A stretch of 64,000 nt of DNA, from the NCBI RefSeq assembly GCF_964355755.1, contig NC_092675.1:501001-565000 (forward strand), given 5' to 3'. This document shows positions 30,926 to 52,888 of this stretch, one piece after another. The translations under genes were made by a program, and so were the position numbers. This DNA is from Antedon mediterranea (lineage: Eukaryota > Echinodermata > Crinoidea > Comatulida > Antedonidae). Numbering within the stretch: the first letter of the stretch is position 1; each line of letters starts with the position of its first letter. Under the pieces are notes generated by a model. That model worked only from the letters and a program-made list of their open reading frames with translations. It was not told the DNA's origin and made no database searches.

Positions 30926-33900
30926 GTAAGAGTAAGACCCTGTTGAACCCACAAATAAAAACACACATCACTCACAAAAATGTGAGGACTGACCACAAAT
31001 GTGAAAACAAATAACCCACAAACAGCCCCAAGAGCATAAAAAAAAAATTATAATCAAATTTGTGCTTAAATCCAATCAAGGCAATCTTACATCAGGGGAT
31101 GATGCTAAGCTCCGGAGATTACCTGTGGCTGCAACACCATCAGTCCACACCCACGACTAAACACTGTGTCGCATAGAATTTGGTATTTGTCGCAGCCAGA
31201 TATAAGATCAAAGAACTGTTACAAGTTTCTTGGCAAGGCGAGCTCAGTGTGATAATCGTTCTCACATGGGGGATGATATTTTTTATAATTTTATTACGTT
31301 TGTGGGTGATTGTCACATTTTTGCAGTAGGTGGTTATTTTCATAATAAGATGTTGGTGATGCTTTTCACATATTGTGGTTGTTTAGACATTTTTGGTTGC
31401 TGTCGTGTTTTCACAAATCATGGTAGAAAGCATTTAAGTGTAGGCCTACCATATCAAGGATCGGAGTTAAAATCAATAGTGAAGTGTCCACAGTATATAT
31501 ATAACAATGCTATACTAAAATTAATTTATTACAATCAATTCTGTAAAATAATTCATACAATCAAATATAGGCCTAATGAGTTATAAGAGTACAGAAAAAC
31601 ATCACTTGTTTTTAACCACCACATAGTAATAATATATGTTTAAATAATTTCATAAGGCCTCACCCAGAAAAAAATGTGGAAATAATTTGATCATCAAATG
31701 CAATTTTAATATTAAAGTTGATTCAAGTATGGCAAACCCAAAATGTCAAATTCTGAGTACTTTACACATTATATTTACAGATGACTGTCTATGTTCCATA
31801 ACCATGATCATTTGAAGTTCATAGCATAATTCAAGATATTGTATACACACATTTTTGTACATAGTCAAGACATGTACATATTGCATGTCTATAATAGCAT
31901 GTGATGTTAAACAGTACTTCACAATTTGGCAAATTAATTCATTTAAAGATGTTAGCAAGTTTTAAAAAAGTATAAAATAAATCCCCATCCCTTTAATATA
32001 TGGGCATATCAATATATTGTTAAAAAAGAAACACAATACGATTCAATAATCGTGTATTAGTAAACAATCCTATTACACATATATAATTTGCAGTATATAA
32101 CTGAATACTATAATACAAGAAATTGCATTTTCAAAAAATGGTACAAAAGAAATTGCAAAAAATACATTACACACAGCGTATTAATGTACAACACCACATC
32201 CTACAGAAAATTCCTGGTATGGAAACATATTGACCTACCATGTCAATAATGTCAAAGTTCGTTCTTATCCATAATTACTAAGTTGTAATTAAATTGATTT
32301 ACATATTATTATGGTTCACTATTTGTTGACAGACAGTACATTTCCATTATACTGTAGTTAAAAGTAAATCAAATAAAAAATTACAGTATACTGTACCATT
32401 ATATTGTACTGGTACATGTATATTAAATAATACCTGTGTTTTATGGAAAACAAACAGTATAAAGTACTGTTACAGTATATTGATGGTATAAATACAATAC
32501 TATACTTAGTATAGGACTAAGAACAATCATGACAGTACTCAAAGAGTGAAGTTTGACTGGAGATGGGTAAAGATGATGAAAGGACGGGAAAAGGAGTGAG
32601 GAAAAGACATTGAGTGAAAGGACAGCGAGAGAAAAGAGAATGAGATTGAGGAAAGAGACAGTGTTGGAAAAGACAGTGAGGGGGAGTGGTGAAATAAAGG
32701 GGAGTGAGGGAAAGACATTGAGGGAAAGGACAATGAAAGAAAAGAGAATGAGATTGAAGAGACAGTGTTGGAAAAGACAGTGAGGGGGGGGGGGGTGAAA
32801 TAAAGGGGAGTGAGGGGAAATAGAGTGAGAAGACCTATTAACAGTAACTTTATGTCTAATTTTCAAATTCAATGAAATAAAATAAAGTTCAATATTGAAG
32901 AAAATATCATTTGAATGATTATTATATGCTTTGTGTTACTACTGTACATAACCTGTAAAGTTTACTGTATATATTGTATGTTAAACAAAATCAAAGCGAT
33001 TACTGTAATTTATTTTACATTAAGTTCTAAAAAAAAAAAAATACTTTGAATACTAATTAGGAAATTTTATAAAACCTGCCCCTTTTATATAAAATCAGTA
33101 AATACCTAAAATTACAAAAAAACTGAGAAATAATTCACACATAGAATTTAAATATGACAATATAAAACATTACAGTACAAATATTTAAAATAATTTACCC
33201 ATCCAATTTATACGAAAAGTGGAATTCAAACATTTCAGGCTACTGTATTTAAAATATACCTCAACAATTATAAGCCAAACTATATTGAAAACCATGCAGC
33301 TCTCAATTGTTGATAAAAAAGTGGAATTATTTTTTTCGAAATATCAGGCACCACAGTATTTAAAATATAATCATCCACCTTGACAATATAAAAAAAACTA
33401 TTATTGAAAATCTATGTACTCTAATAGTTTATAAATATATAAATTTATCTAACAAAAGTATTTCATAAAATGGTATATAGAATGTTTTGGGGGTTTTCAT
33501 TAAATCTGAGTATTACTTTCATTCGTTCTGGAAGTGTTTTTATTATATACAAAAATACATAATTATAACTATCAACACTTTACAAGCAATTGTTAAAATT
33601 TATCAATTGTTATAAAAAATGTATAAAACAAAATATCTATATATGTTAATTCCAATTTACAATGACAAGCGATAACAATAAGTGGAAAAGCTGATAGCTT
33701 GTCCCACGTAGAAACCGTATTCATCCTGCGCGGCAGGTTTGTGTAAATAGACTCTATATTTTTGTTTTCCCCTTTACTGTTGCCGATCGTCTGTGTTAAT
33801 TTCTCAATAGAACACTTGTTAATCATATTATAAATGAACTGTACAGACTTTATTAATTATAATTTACAAAATAAATGGTTAATAAGATTATTAAGTTCTC

Positions 33901-34444
33901 ACACAGTTACGCAGATTAATTATTGATTGTATTGTCCCCTGGCGACACCCTGTTTACCCTTAATACCATTGTGATATGAACGTGTGATATGTTTTGGCAC
34001 TCAGCCGACCCCTGTTCAGAAGACACCATATTAAGGAGATACTTTGTTGGCACCTGACAAGGTGTTTTCCTAATAGCGGTTCTTCTGTAGTTCATAAACA
34101 TGCAGTTTTCCCACTACATTATAATATGAGCGTTTACTAAGGATTTGGTTTTGAACAGTGATTGTAAAATTGGTACTTGAGATTTAGATGTTTCATTCTG
34201 TTCATTTTTGTAGTTTTTAAATATTTTTTTGGCAGAGCTGAGCTGATTTTTAAAGTAGCGCTCAATCGAAAATGTTTGGTTACAATTTCCTCTTATTTGA
34301 GAGTAACTTGAAAATCGAATTTATTTGGGATTTTATTGCTTGTTTGTATCATTTAAAATAACCATAAATGCTCAAAATTAAATGAAATCAACAACTTGGT
34401 CTTTGTGTCCATTAAAGATGAGTTGGTCATAGCAGTTATTCAAT
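30926..34444. other. Intergenic region between DNAJB promoter and SYK 3' end
   Basis: No gene seen. The right part is likely SYK 3' UTR (minus strand). Contents include an imperfect inverted pair of CCCACAAA/TTTGTGGG-rich segments (30948-31030 and 31290-31420), a polypurine duplication at 32567-32830, small MITE-like repeats near 33650-33755 and 33925-34100, and otherwise AT-rich unique-looking sequence. Confidence 0.5.
32567..32830 (+). repeat. Polypurine tract, duplicated block of about 115 bp
   Basis: Almost pure G/A on the plus strand. The phrase AAAGAGAATGAGATTGA followed by GACAGTGTTGGAAAAGACAG occurs twice, near 32633 and 32744. A run of 12 to 13 G lies near 32785. Confidence 0.9.
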
Positions 34445-44169
<9,725 letters not shown>

Positions 44170-46225
44170 GATGAATATTTATCAAAATATAATATTTTAG
44201 TAAATAGTGTTTACTTCAACCAGTTAGTCAACCAGTCTGCTTAATTCTGTGCTTACAATTCAATCAATTGTTCGGGGCACTGAGTGCTTTTAATTTGCAT
44301 CTAAACTCCATCCACTACAGTATGTTAATTATTCCATTATCTTCCTATATTCCATCTGCTTAATTTTATACACAACATCTGTAAAGAAGGTAAAAATCAT
44401 TTATAAATACCTCTTAAAAGGAATTATATTTATTTTTATTCATAAATTTAAAAACAATAAGATCCATTATCTTTTGTCCAGAAATGTAATTTTTAATTCC
44501 GACACATGATTCACTCTCTCGATCAAAACGTTAATGTTACCATGAGAATCACAGTGCAAAGCCTGGATTGGTCAGCCATCTAGTAACGTTTAAATTTAAC
44601 ATACAAAGATACAAATAATGTATTAACTAGCTGTCAAGTGTCAGGCTGTTTAGATTCATGTCAGGCCTTCGTGTTTTGAAAAATGCAGTTGTGATAGAAA
44701 TTGCACTCCTCGTATTCAGGTGTGTGCTTGTACCTTGATGTGCTGATGATGTGCTAAAACTCTAAATTTAAGTTGAAAGAGAGGGTGGGGGGAGAGGGGG
44801 TTAGGGTTGTTTATGTGTTGCACTCTTCAAAAGACAAGGCATGTCCTGTGTAGAATTGTACAATAGATTGTCAAACAACAAATGACAATTGACATGAAGT
44901 TAGTATGATTTCCAAATTTGGGTTAAAAGCATTAGAAGCATTTCAATCTACAGTACTACAGTATTTGAAAACTTTTGGGCACAATGTTTTTTAGAACTGT
45001 GCACTAGAATATGTGTTTTTGGCTATTAGTATCATACTATTATTTAATTGCATATAAAATAATAAATATAATTCTTTGAAATAAAAATTACTTAATTCAA
45101 CGGTATTAGTTTTCATTGTTCTATTTAAACAACAGGTCAAGTTAAATATATTTCAAGGAAATACTGATGGATACTTTAGGGTATTTACAACGACAGAAAA
45201 GCAGATGTTCTGTCCCAACACAATAGAATCTAATTAGTCATAAAAAGTGGTGATGTAAATGGGACTTTAAAGTGTACCTCAGCAGACAATTACAAACATT
45301 CTTCTGTCAAATATCATCATATATATCATCAGTTAAAAGTACCATTACTAATAATTGTCACAAGCATGGTGGTGCCTCTCTTAAAATGTGGAAATATAAT
45401 ATGTCATATAGTCTATAAAAAAATCAATTGTAAAAGTATTAAGATAAACTGTCTTTTTTGATTTTTAAAACCTAGACATTTGACAGCACTTCAAGGGGTA
45501 ACTATTGATATGCTAATTAAGTGTTGAGGGATATGAATGTGGATATTGATTGTTAATTTGTTTTAGTGGAGGGTGTTACTATCTAAGTGTTACTCTATCT
45601 AAGTGTTACTCTATCTAAGTGTTACTCTATCTAAGTGTAACTCTATCTAAGTGTTACTCTATCTAAGTGTTACTCTATCTAAGTGTTACTCTATCTAAGT
45701 GTTACTCTATCTAAGTGTTACTCTATCTAAGTGTTACTCTATCTAAGTGTTACTCTATCTAAGTGTTACTCTATCTGTTTTATTTAGTTTATTTTGTAGT
45801 TGTTTGTTTCTATATTGAGAATATTACTATGTGTAATTATCATTATCATTATTATTATTATACTACAGTTCAGAGGATACCACCACTATTTAAGGGAACA
45901 ATTTCCTGTGAAATGATTAAGGACAAAATGTGGTAGAATACGACGGCCAAATGAGACATTTTTTTGGTTCTGAATGTGTTCTTCTACTGTAGTTATTATA
46001 ATTTCTATTTTCTTAGAACTGGTTTGCACTACAATATTACATACATACAAAATTGCATATAATAATTCTTTGAAATAGTCAACCTAAATATGTGGGTGTC
46101 TACAAATTAAGGCTATTCTACCACACTTCCTTGAACACATCATCTTAAATAAATTTTGTTTATTTTAAAAGTACTGTACTACACTGTGTTGCTAATTAAA
46201 TACACATGTGTTGAAACTTGCTTAG
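44170..46225. other. SYK upstream region and intergenic DNA
   Basis: No gene seen. The left part should include the SYK promoter or 5' UTR (minus strand), but no clear core motif is visible. Contains the 16-bp tandem repeat at 45573-45776. Confidence 0.45.
45573..45776. repeat. 16-bp tandem repeat, about 12-13 units
   Basis: Unit CTATCTAAGTGTTACT, almost perfectly repeated, with one GTAACT variant. Confidence 0.95.
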
Positions 46226-46920
46226 TTAATAATAATAATAATAATATTTATTCGGCAAAAGTTCATAAAGTACATTTTACAATTCATCTTGCCAGGAGCA
46301 AGTAATAGGCATGAGCCCAAACAGAAAACTGCTCTTACTCCATCATTACTTATAAAATACAAAAATAACAAAACTAAGTAGCACAAATTAAGTCAAAATA
46401 AAACAAAACAAAACAAAGTTATAATGAGATACACCAATTAAAAATAAGCTGCATTGAATAAACAATATAAACAATTACAGTACAACTTAATATTTTGAGA
46501 TCAAATGTTTGATGAGTTGGGCTTTAAAGTCTGAAATTGTAGCACATTGTTTAATTTCATTGGGAAGTTGCTCCCATAATCTAGGGAAAATAACAAACGA
46601 AGAATTTAAAAATGTATTCGTCTTTGCCTTCCAATGTATTAACCGCCCTTCACACCTCTCACTTGATCTCACAAACTCATTAAAGGATGATGGACAGAGG
46701 CCATGCATTATTTTAAAACCTAATGTGAGTCTATACACTTTAAATATATCTTCAATACTTAAAATAGTTAGGGTCTTTAACCTATATAAATATGAAGTGT
46801 CCCAATTTCCTTCTTTTCTGTACATAATTATTCTAGTGGCCTTTCTCTGAACCCTTTCAAGTCTATACATATGAGATATTTCAGTAGGTGCCCACATACA
46901 ACAACAGTAAGTCACAACAG
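46226..46920 (-). pseudogene. Non-LTR retrotransposon 3' end with RT-tail remnant
   Basis: On the minus strand 46915-46487 encodes 142 residues typical of the region after the reverse transcriptase of jockey/CR1-like LINEs: LERVQRKATRII, then a KTLTILSIEDIF segment, then FVIFPRLWEQLPNEIKQCAT and a FKAQLIKHL end. It is followed downstream by about 240 bp of 3' UTR ending in an ATT trinucleotide tail at 46226-46245. Everything 5' of this is missing, so it is a dead 5'-truncated insertion. Confidence 0.8.
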
Positions 46921-47660
46921 TTATATATATACAGTAGTTGGTTACAAAAATGATTGAACATGGTTACATACAGTATTAACTTTTTGTTAATTATCGGACA
47001 CATTAGTGTTTTTTACATTTAATAGAATATGGAGCATATCAGCAGCAAAGGAAATACAACTTCCATGCCCACGGGGTCCATCTGCCCACGGGGTCTATCT
47101 GCCCACGGGGTCCATCTGCCCACGGGGTCCATCTGCACTGAATAATCAGTAAAACATGATGACATATTTTCATAAATTTTTGTAGTTGACAGATTTAAAA
47201 ATATTCTGTGTGAATTAGCATTTAAATTAATATTGCAAGAATGCATGTTTCTAAACGTATTTAATTTATTATCATATTTTCAAATTTATTTTACTACAGT
47301 ATTTTGTTGAAATAGCACTGAGCCAAAAGTAAAAATATATCTTAACAGTTTTATTTTTGGAAACTAAATATTTCCTTTACTTTATGGACTTGTCAATTGT
47401 ATGACCCACTATACAACCCTCAGGAGAGGTGGGTCATGGGTGGTGCCTCAATTACAAATAATTATTGATGCATAGGTGCATCAAAAAACCTAAATGCTAC
47501 ATCACATCAATAAACAATGGTGTGTCAATGTCCGTCACTTTACCACCCACCATATCATGAACAACATGGTAATTGTTCTTCAAAATGGGTGCGTCATGGT
47601 TACCTAAATGCAAGACTTTTTTATGCAAGGGTGCGTCATGGTATTCATAAGGTATGACGC
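46921..47660. other. Noncoding, with a 17-bp short tandem repeat
   Basis: Four copies of TGCCCACGGGGTCCATC at 47066-47134. Otherwise AT-rich; scattered GTGCGTCATGG words before 47650 foreshadow the satellite that follows. Confidence 0.6.
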
Positions 47661-48330
47661 ACATCGGACAAATGACGCACCTCTCCCACTGGTGGTCGTA
47701 TATTAGATAATACATTTGACAAGTGCATTAGGACATCGGACAAATGACGCACCTCTCCCACTGGTGGTCGTATATTAGATAATACGTTTGACAAGTGCAT
47801 TAGGACATCGGACAAATGACGCACCTCTCCCACTGGTGGTCGTATGTTAGATAATACATTTGACAGGTGCATTAGGACATGATGTCGAACAAATGACGCA
47901 CCTCTCCCACTGGTGGTCGTATGTTAGATAATACATTTGACAAGTGCATTAGGACATCGGACAAATGACGCACCTCTCCCACTGGTGGTCGTATGTTAGA
48001 TAATACATTTGACAAGTGCATTAGGACATCGGACAAATGACGCACCTCTCCCACTGGTGGTCGTATGTTAGATAATACATTTGACAAGTGCATTCGGACA
48101 TGATGTCGGACAAATGACGCACCTCTCCCACTGGTGGTCGTATGTTAGATAATACATTTGACAAGTGCATTAGGACATCGGACAAATGACGCACCTCTCC
48201 CACTGGTGGTCGTATGTTAGATAATACATTTGACAAGTGCATTCGGACATGGTGTCGGACAAATGACGCACCTCTCCCACTGGTGGTCGTATATTAGATA
48301 ATACATTTGACAGGTGCATTAGGACATGAT
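47661..48330. repeat. 72/77-bp satellite, 9 units
   Basis: CAAATGACGCACCTCTCCCA starts at about 47669, 47741, 47813, 47890, 47962, 48034, 48111, 48183 and 48260, so spacing is 72,72,77,72,72,77,72,77. The longer units carry an extra ATGATG-type insertion. The array decays into GATGATGTCATGATG microsatellite (48327-48390). Confidence 0.95.
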
Positions 48331-48390
48331 GTCATGATGATGATGATGTCATGATGATGGTGATGATGATGATGTCATGATGACATGATG

Positions 48391-49527
48391 TCGAACAAAT
48401 GTTCATGTAGAATATATGTTTACATGTCAACATTCTTTTCCTTTAAGAATTTATATTTTAAATATTTATGAGAATTCTTTTATGATGCACGATTTGAACC
48501 GAGTCATTTCGAATTGCATGCAAAATTACTGGGGGCCAGTGGACAGATGAAATCGGTCGCGTTCGAACAATTTGGTAGTGTTTTTTAAATCGTCGGTCAC
48601 TATAAATCGTTCTTGATACTGATAGTTTTTACACTTAATATTAAGGCAAGGCTTCATAAGTTCAACAAAAACTTATAATTTTTCTTGCGAATAAGTACGT
48701 TCTTTTAGTTAGTGGCGTTCATAAAAATATACAGCAGTACTTATTTTTTTTTGGGACCAATAATATAAAAACTGTAGTATTATTATGAAATGTATGCTTC
48801 TCAAGTTAGTTAGCCAAACTAGAACTTGACTATATACTGGCTGGCATAGACAGCCAGGGTAAGTCGGTCGCCATGATGATGCAGGTAGGCCTACTACTAC
48901 TAGGCTAGGACAGTAATAGTAGGCCTCTAGGCTAGTACTACCGGTAGTCTCTACTCGAGTCTTGTACTACATGCCACTTATTCCTAAAAGAAAGCTAATG
49001 TTAATAAAATAGGGAAGCACTAGCCTAGTGACTAGGGCTAGAGCCTATACAGTTGGTAGATAGAGATGCTAGTCCTACTAATTTATAGGCCTAGCCTAGC
49101 TAGCTAGGCCTATTTATTTATTATAGATAGGCCTAGCCTAGCTAGGGCTAGGCCAAGAAAAAGTCCCGTCCCATCCGTCCACACACACGCACTCACTCAG
49201 CACACTGACCTTTTATTTCCTGGCCTCATTTAAACAGAGCAACATGTTCCTTCCTCCATTTAAAGTGTATTGTTTATCAAATCTGACCTTAAAATATAGT
49301 ATTCATGGAATCATAGAAAATAGAACTAAACGGAGGCCGTGTCGTCGAACACAGTGCACAGTACGGGCCCCACAGCAGTGTGTCGAACACACAAACAACA
49401 CGGAAGTAAAATAATAAATACTAGCCTTCTGCTCTCTACGTCACGTGGACGCCAAGAGGAAGTAGAGAGTCTAAGCCAAAAGAGTTGCAAATAATAACCG
49501 TCCAGAGGGCCCACTCTACTGGTGTAG
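48391..49527. other. Noncoding with TAGGCCTA-rich segment
   Basis: 48880-49160 is dense in TAGGCC/CTAGC words. Near 49437 is TACGTCACGTGGACG (CRE/E-box-like) in a more GC-rich stretch; a distal promoter is possible, but no transcript can be tied to it. Confidence 0.4.
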
Positions 49528-50713
49528 ACCAGAGCCATATATATAATAATTTATTTGGAAAACGCTTTTTGAACAGCGGCACACATAATAATGGTGCATC
49601 CTTAAAACAATTAAACATACAATATAAAAAATATGAGTATAAAAATAAAGATAAACTAGATTAAAACAGATAATACTCAGATAAAACGGAAGTTCGATAA
49701 AACCAAATTAAAAATAAACTGTAATACTAAAACCAATTAAATGCAACCCACATACATAAGCTTGGACACTAAATTAGCATATCAATTAGTATATGAACAA
49801 AGGAATATACAGTACTTAGAATCTATGTTAAGATATACACATTCTTGATACACAGTGTCTACCAGCAAAAATAATAAGGAACAATAGGAACCCAAATTAT
49901 ATATATAAAGAGTTACGACATTGGATTTAAGTCACGTGATATGCAGATCAATTTGTGTCAAACTTGTCTCCGTTAATGCATGTAAAGTATAGGAGCAAGA
50001 AATTACTTTAAACTTTTTCTTATATTAAAAAAAATGTAATTGCACATTTTACGGTGGAATATCGACGTGCACAGCGTACAGAACCACTTGCGCCAAAGAA
50101 TATTGCGCGCGCGTACGCTAGTACATTATAACGTTCGATTGATTGATTTTGGAACAAAACATCCCATAACTACGTCCCATTAATAACAATTATGTAATAT
50201 TTTCAATTCATAATGCATGCTTTGATGACTAAATAAAATAATAAAGTGTCGTGGATATATTTGTTAATATATTGAATAGGTATGAACAACATTAAAATAA
50301 TAAAGGCAAATTATTACAAATGAAATGATGAACGAGTCTCTGAAATTTTGTGTCAAAAACACACAGAGAGCCATATACTGTATAAAAAGAGGGGTGAATT
50401 TGTGTGTTTTTTGTATTGGTTCATGCTTTGATGTATCCTGACTTGCATGTAGGCCCTAGCATTTATTCTTTTGTTATTATAGACACAATATATCGTATAT
50501 GTTACCAAATTAATACCATTAATAACTTTATTTACTAAAATAAAAACGGAATCTAAGCGTTATTTCATTGACAACAAAATCTAAAAATAATGCATGGAAC
50601 TACAGGAAAACGCTATACAAAAGAGACGCGCGCGCCTTCAGCGTGCGAATTCTTTGACACAAAAATGGCTTCTAATTTTCAATGTCGTAACTCTTTATAT
50701 ATATGGCTCTGGT
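49528..50713. mobile_element. DNA element with 34-bp termini, left end split by a retro-insertion
   Basis: The right terminus (50680-50713) complements perfectly to 34 bases made by joining 49528-49546 (ACCAGAGCC plus an AT run) with AGAGTTACGACATTG ending at 49923. The left terminus is interrupted by 49547-49898, and the 10 bases ATATATATAA occur on both sides (49537-49546 and 49899-49908) as an exact target duplication. The remaining interior (about 750 bp) has no coding potential. Confidence 0.85.
49547..49898 (-). mobile_element. 5'-truncated retroelement 3' end, about 350 bp
   Basis: Flanked by an exact 10-bp duplication. On the minus strand it ends AAAAAGCGTTTTCCAAATAA followed by ATTATTA, like LINE or SINE 3' tails. 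No protein remnant is recognised. Confidence 0.6.
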
Positions 50714-51620
50714 GTAGACAGAGCCTAGCCATATATCAAAGATAGTGAGGTATATTCAGAGCGTCATTTCGACGATCGAGCATTCTCTACTTCTACGGAG
50801 CGCCATTTATGCCTTTATTTACTTCCAAATTAGAAATAGTACTAGTAACGGTAACTGCTCCAGTTGACCAAATTTAGCACCGGTGGAGCACAGTGATATA
50901 AAATAGAAATAAGTCACTGAATTGTAATATTATTTCGTATGTTAATAACACTGTGCTCAAGTGGACCCAATTTTGAGCCAAGGGAGCAAAATAATATAAA
51001 ATAGAAATAAATCACTGAATTTTAATATCTTTTCGTATGTTATACACTTTGCTCAAGTGGACCCAATTTGGAGCCAGGAGAGCACAGTGATATAAAATAG
51101 AAATAAGTCAATGATTTTTAGTATCTTTTCGTCTGTTAATACACTGTGCTCAAGTGGACCCAATTTGGAGCCAGGGGAGCACAGGAAGAGTGATATAAAA
51201 TAGAAATAAGTCACTGAATTTTAATATCTTTTCGTATGTTAATACACTGTGCTCCAGTGGATCCAATTTGGCGCCAGTGAAGCACAGGGAAATAGTCACA
51301 TACAAAAACACCAAGAAAAAATACTTCTGGATTTCAAAAATATTTCAAACTTGGTATATAAGTTCAATATCGGTTACTCCATCCGTAATGCAAAAGAAAA
51401 ATTAGTTTCAAGCCATATCAGTGATTTTAGTAATTTTCGTTCGTTTAAAATGTATATTTATGATAGAACATAGAATTTCAACACATTTTAAATTTTGATC
51501 GTCATAAAATAATTGAACATTTGAAATTTGGTAGTATACGTTCAATAGGTTACTACACGTTCAATATGTTACTACATAATTCATATTTTTAACATATGTC
51601 TTTAAAGTTTAAACAAATGT

Positions 51621-51692
51621 GACCAGCGTGGGAATCGAACCCACGACATACGTGTTGTCAACACGACGCTCAGGCGACTGAGCTAACTGATC
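51621..51692 (-). tRNA. tRNA-like gene, anticodon GAC (Val)
   Basis: The 72 bases fold as a full cloverleaf on the minus strand. The acceptor GATCAGT pairs with GCTGGTC (7 of 7, with G-T wobbles), the D arm is GCTC/GAGC, and the anticodon stem has 4 of 5 pairs around loop TTGACAA. The T arm is GTGGG-TTCGATT-CCCAC. A box (TTAGCTCAGT) and B box (GGTTCGATTCC) are intact; there is no intron. Anticodon GAC would read Val, but animal nuclear Val tRNAs normally use AAC, CAC or TAC. The sequence does not look like the usual animal tRNA-Val, and no T run follows closely downstream. It may be a transposon-borne or pseudogenised tRNA. Confidence 0.7.
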
Positions 51693-51790
51693 ATTTTGGT
51701 TTTAACAAGGTTAATATGAAAGTTATCACGTAATGATGAATTACGTAATACACGTATAAATAGACTATTATCAGCTGATCAGTCATGTAC

Positions 51791-51881
51791 TACTTTGTAG
51801 CGTAACGGGTAATGCTCAGGTTTGAGTGCTCTCAGCTCTAGTAGATTGGGTTCGAACCTAGCTCTACAGAATTTTTTTTTT
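51791..51881 (+). tRNA. Degenerate tRNA-like sequence with Pol III terminator
   Basis: TAGCGTAACGGG matches an A box in 11 of 12 positions and forms a D arm GCGT/ATGC. GGTTCGAACC is a B box. A run of ten T follows at 51872-51881, a good Pol III terminator. TTTGTAG and CTACAGA pair as a possible acceptor, but this overlaps the D arm, and the T stem is poor, so no standard cloverleaf forms. It is divergent from the neighbouring tRNA, about 100 bp between 5' ends. Confidence 0.4.
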
Positions 51882-52888
51882 ATGGAAAATAATGAATATT
51901 GTTTTTATTTCATTTTGAAAGAGAGATATTTTGAGGGTTGTTGAGGAAAATGTTTTATTTACATGATTTCAACAATCTTCTAATGTAAAGATTAACAACA
52001 TCAACATTTAACAGTGTTGCGTGTTGACCGCGAATGACTAACACACCATCTTCTCCATAATACACCTGCACAAACTCATTTGCATAACAACGCACGGCAT
52101 ACCAAACTGTTTAAAATAGAGCTGCAAGGTTCTCCTGAAATGACATCTATTATTTTTTCAAACAACATGTATAGAATCTTCAGTACCCCACAATGCTTGG
52201 GGCTGAGCAAATTTTGAGAAATAGAGCTGCATTTTGAATTCCAGAAGTATATTTTCTCAAACCACTGGTGCCAAATTGGGTCCACTGGAGCACAGTTTAT
52301 TAAAATACGAATGAGATATAACATGATTTTATTTCTATGTTATATCCCTGTGCTCCGCTCGTGCCAAATTGGGTCCATTGAGCTCAGTGTAAATACAAAT
52401 GAGATACTGTATTAAAATGTAGTGAGACTTTATTTCTATTTTATATCCCTGTGCTCCCCTCGTGCCAAATTGAGCTCAGTGTAGGCCTATTAGATACAAA
52501 TGAGATACTGTATTAAAATGTAGTGACTTTATTTCTATTTTATATCACTCTGCTCCCCTCGTGCCAAATTGGGTCCACTTGAGCTCAGTGTATTAACATA
52601 CGAAAATATATTTAAATTAGTGACTTATTTCTATTTTATATCACTGTGCTCCACCGGTGCCAAATTTGATCCACTGGATCAGTTACCGTAGTACTATTTC
52701 TATTTCTGAAGGAAATAAAGGCATAAATGGCGCTCCTTAGAAAAGTAGAGAATGCTCCATCGTCAGAAATGACGCTCTGAATATACCTCGAACTGCTGGA
52801 TGGATGGATCGTGCGAAATGGTTTCGTTGGACATGTATTGTTTACTTTTTTGGCATTAAAACATCACATTTTAAAAAGAAATTTGGTC

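Larger units (their letters stand above)
50747..52789. mobile_element. Foldback-like element with subrepeat arms and central tRNA-like genes
   Basis: The outer 110 bp at the left (from GAGGTATATTCAGAGCGTCA) is inverted at the right (ending TGACGCTCTGAATATACCTC) with scattered differences. Each arm then holds about four subrepeats of about 98 bp, marked by TATAAAATAGAAATAA near 50897, 50996, 51091 and 51195. Their complements lie near 52320, 52431, 52529 and 52625, and each unit carries GCTC..GGACCCAATTTG. The centre (about 51300-52250) is unique and carries two tRNA-like sequences. No transposase and no clear target duplication are seen. The organisation fits a foldback-type non-autonomous DNA transposon. 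Confidence 0.8.

Noticed and set aside
31230-31586. 118-residue open frame
   Set aside because: No homology recognised; it lies in a region of GTGGGTGA/TTTTCACA degenerate repeats and has no splice or promoter context.
32441-32872. 143-residue Pro/Ser/Leu-rich frame
   Set aside because: It is the complement of the polypurine repeat; composition alone keeps it open.
47645-48242. Repeated minus-strand frames (MHLSNVLSNIRPPVGEVRHL)
   Set aside because: Arise from the 72-bp satellite; the 77-bp units break the frame repeatedly.
52811-52888. Upstream in-frame ATG as the DCAF15 start
   Set aside because: Possible, but the extra 26 residues (hydrophobic then basic) have no match to the family that I can recognise, and the ATG at 52889 has GG around it. 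Left as an alternative only.
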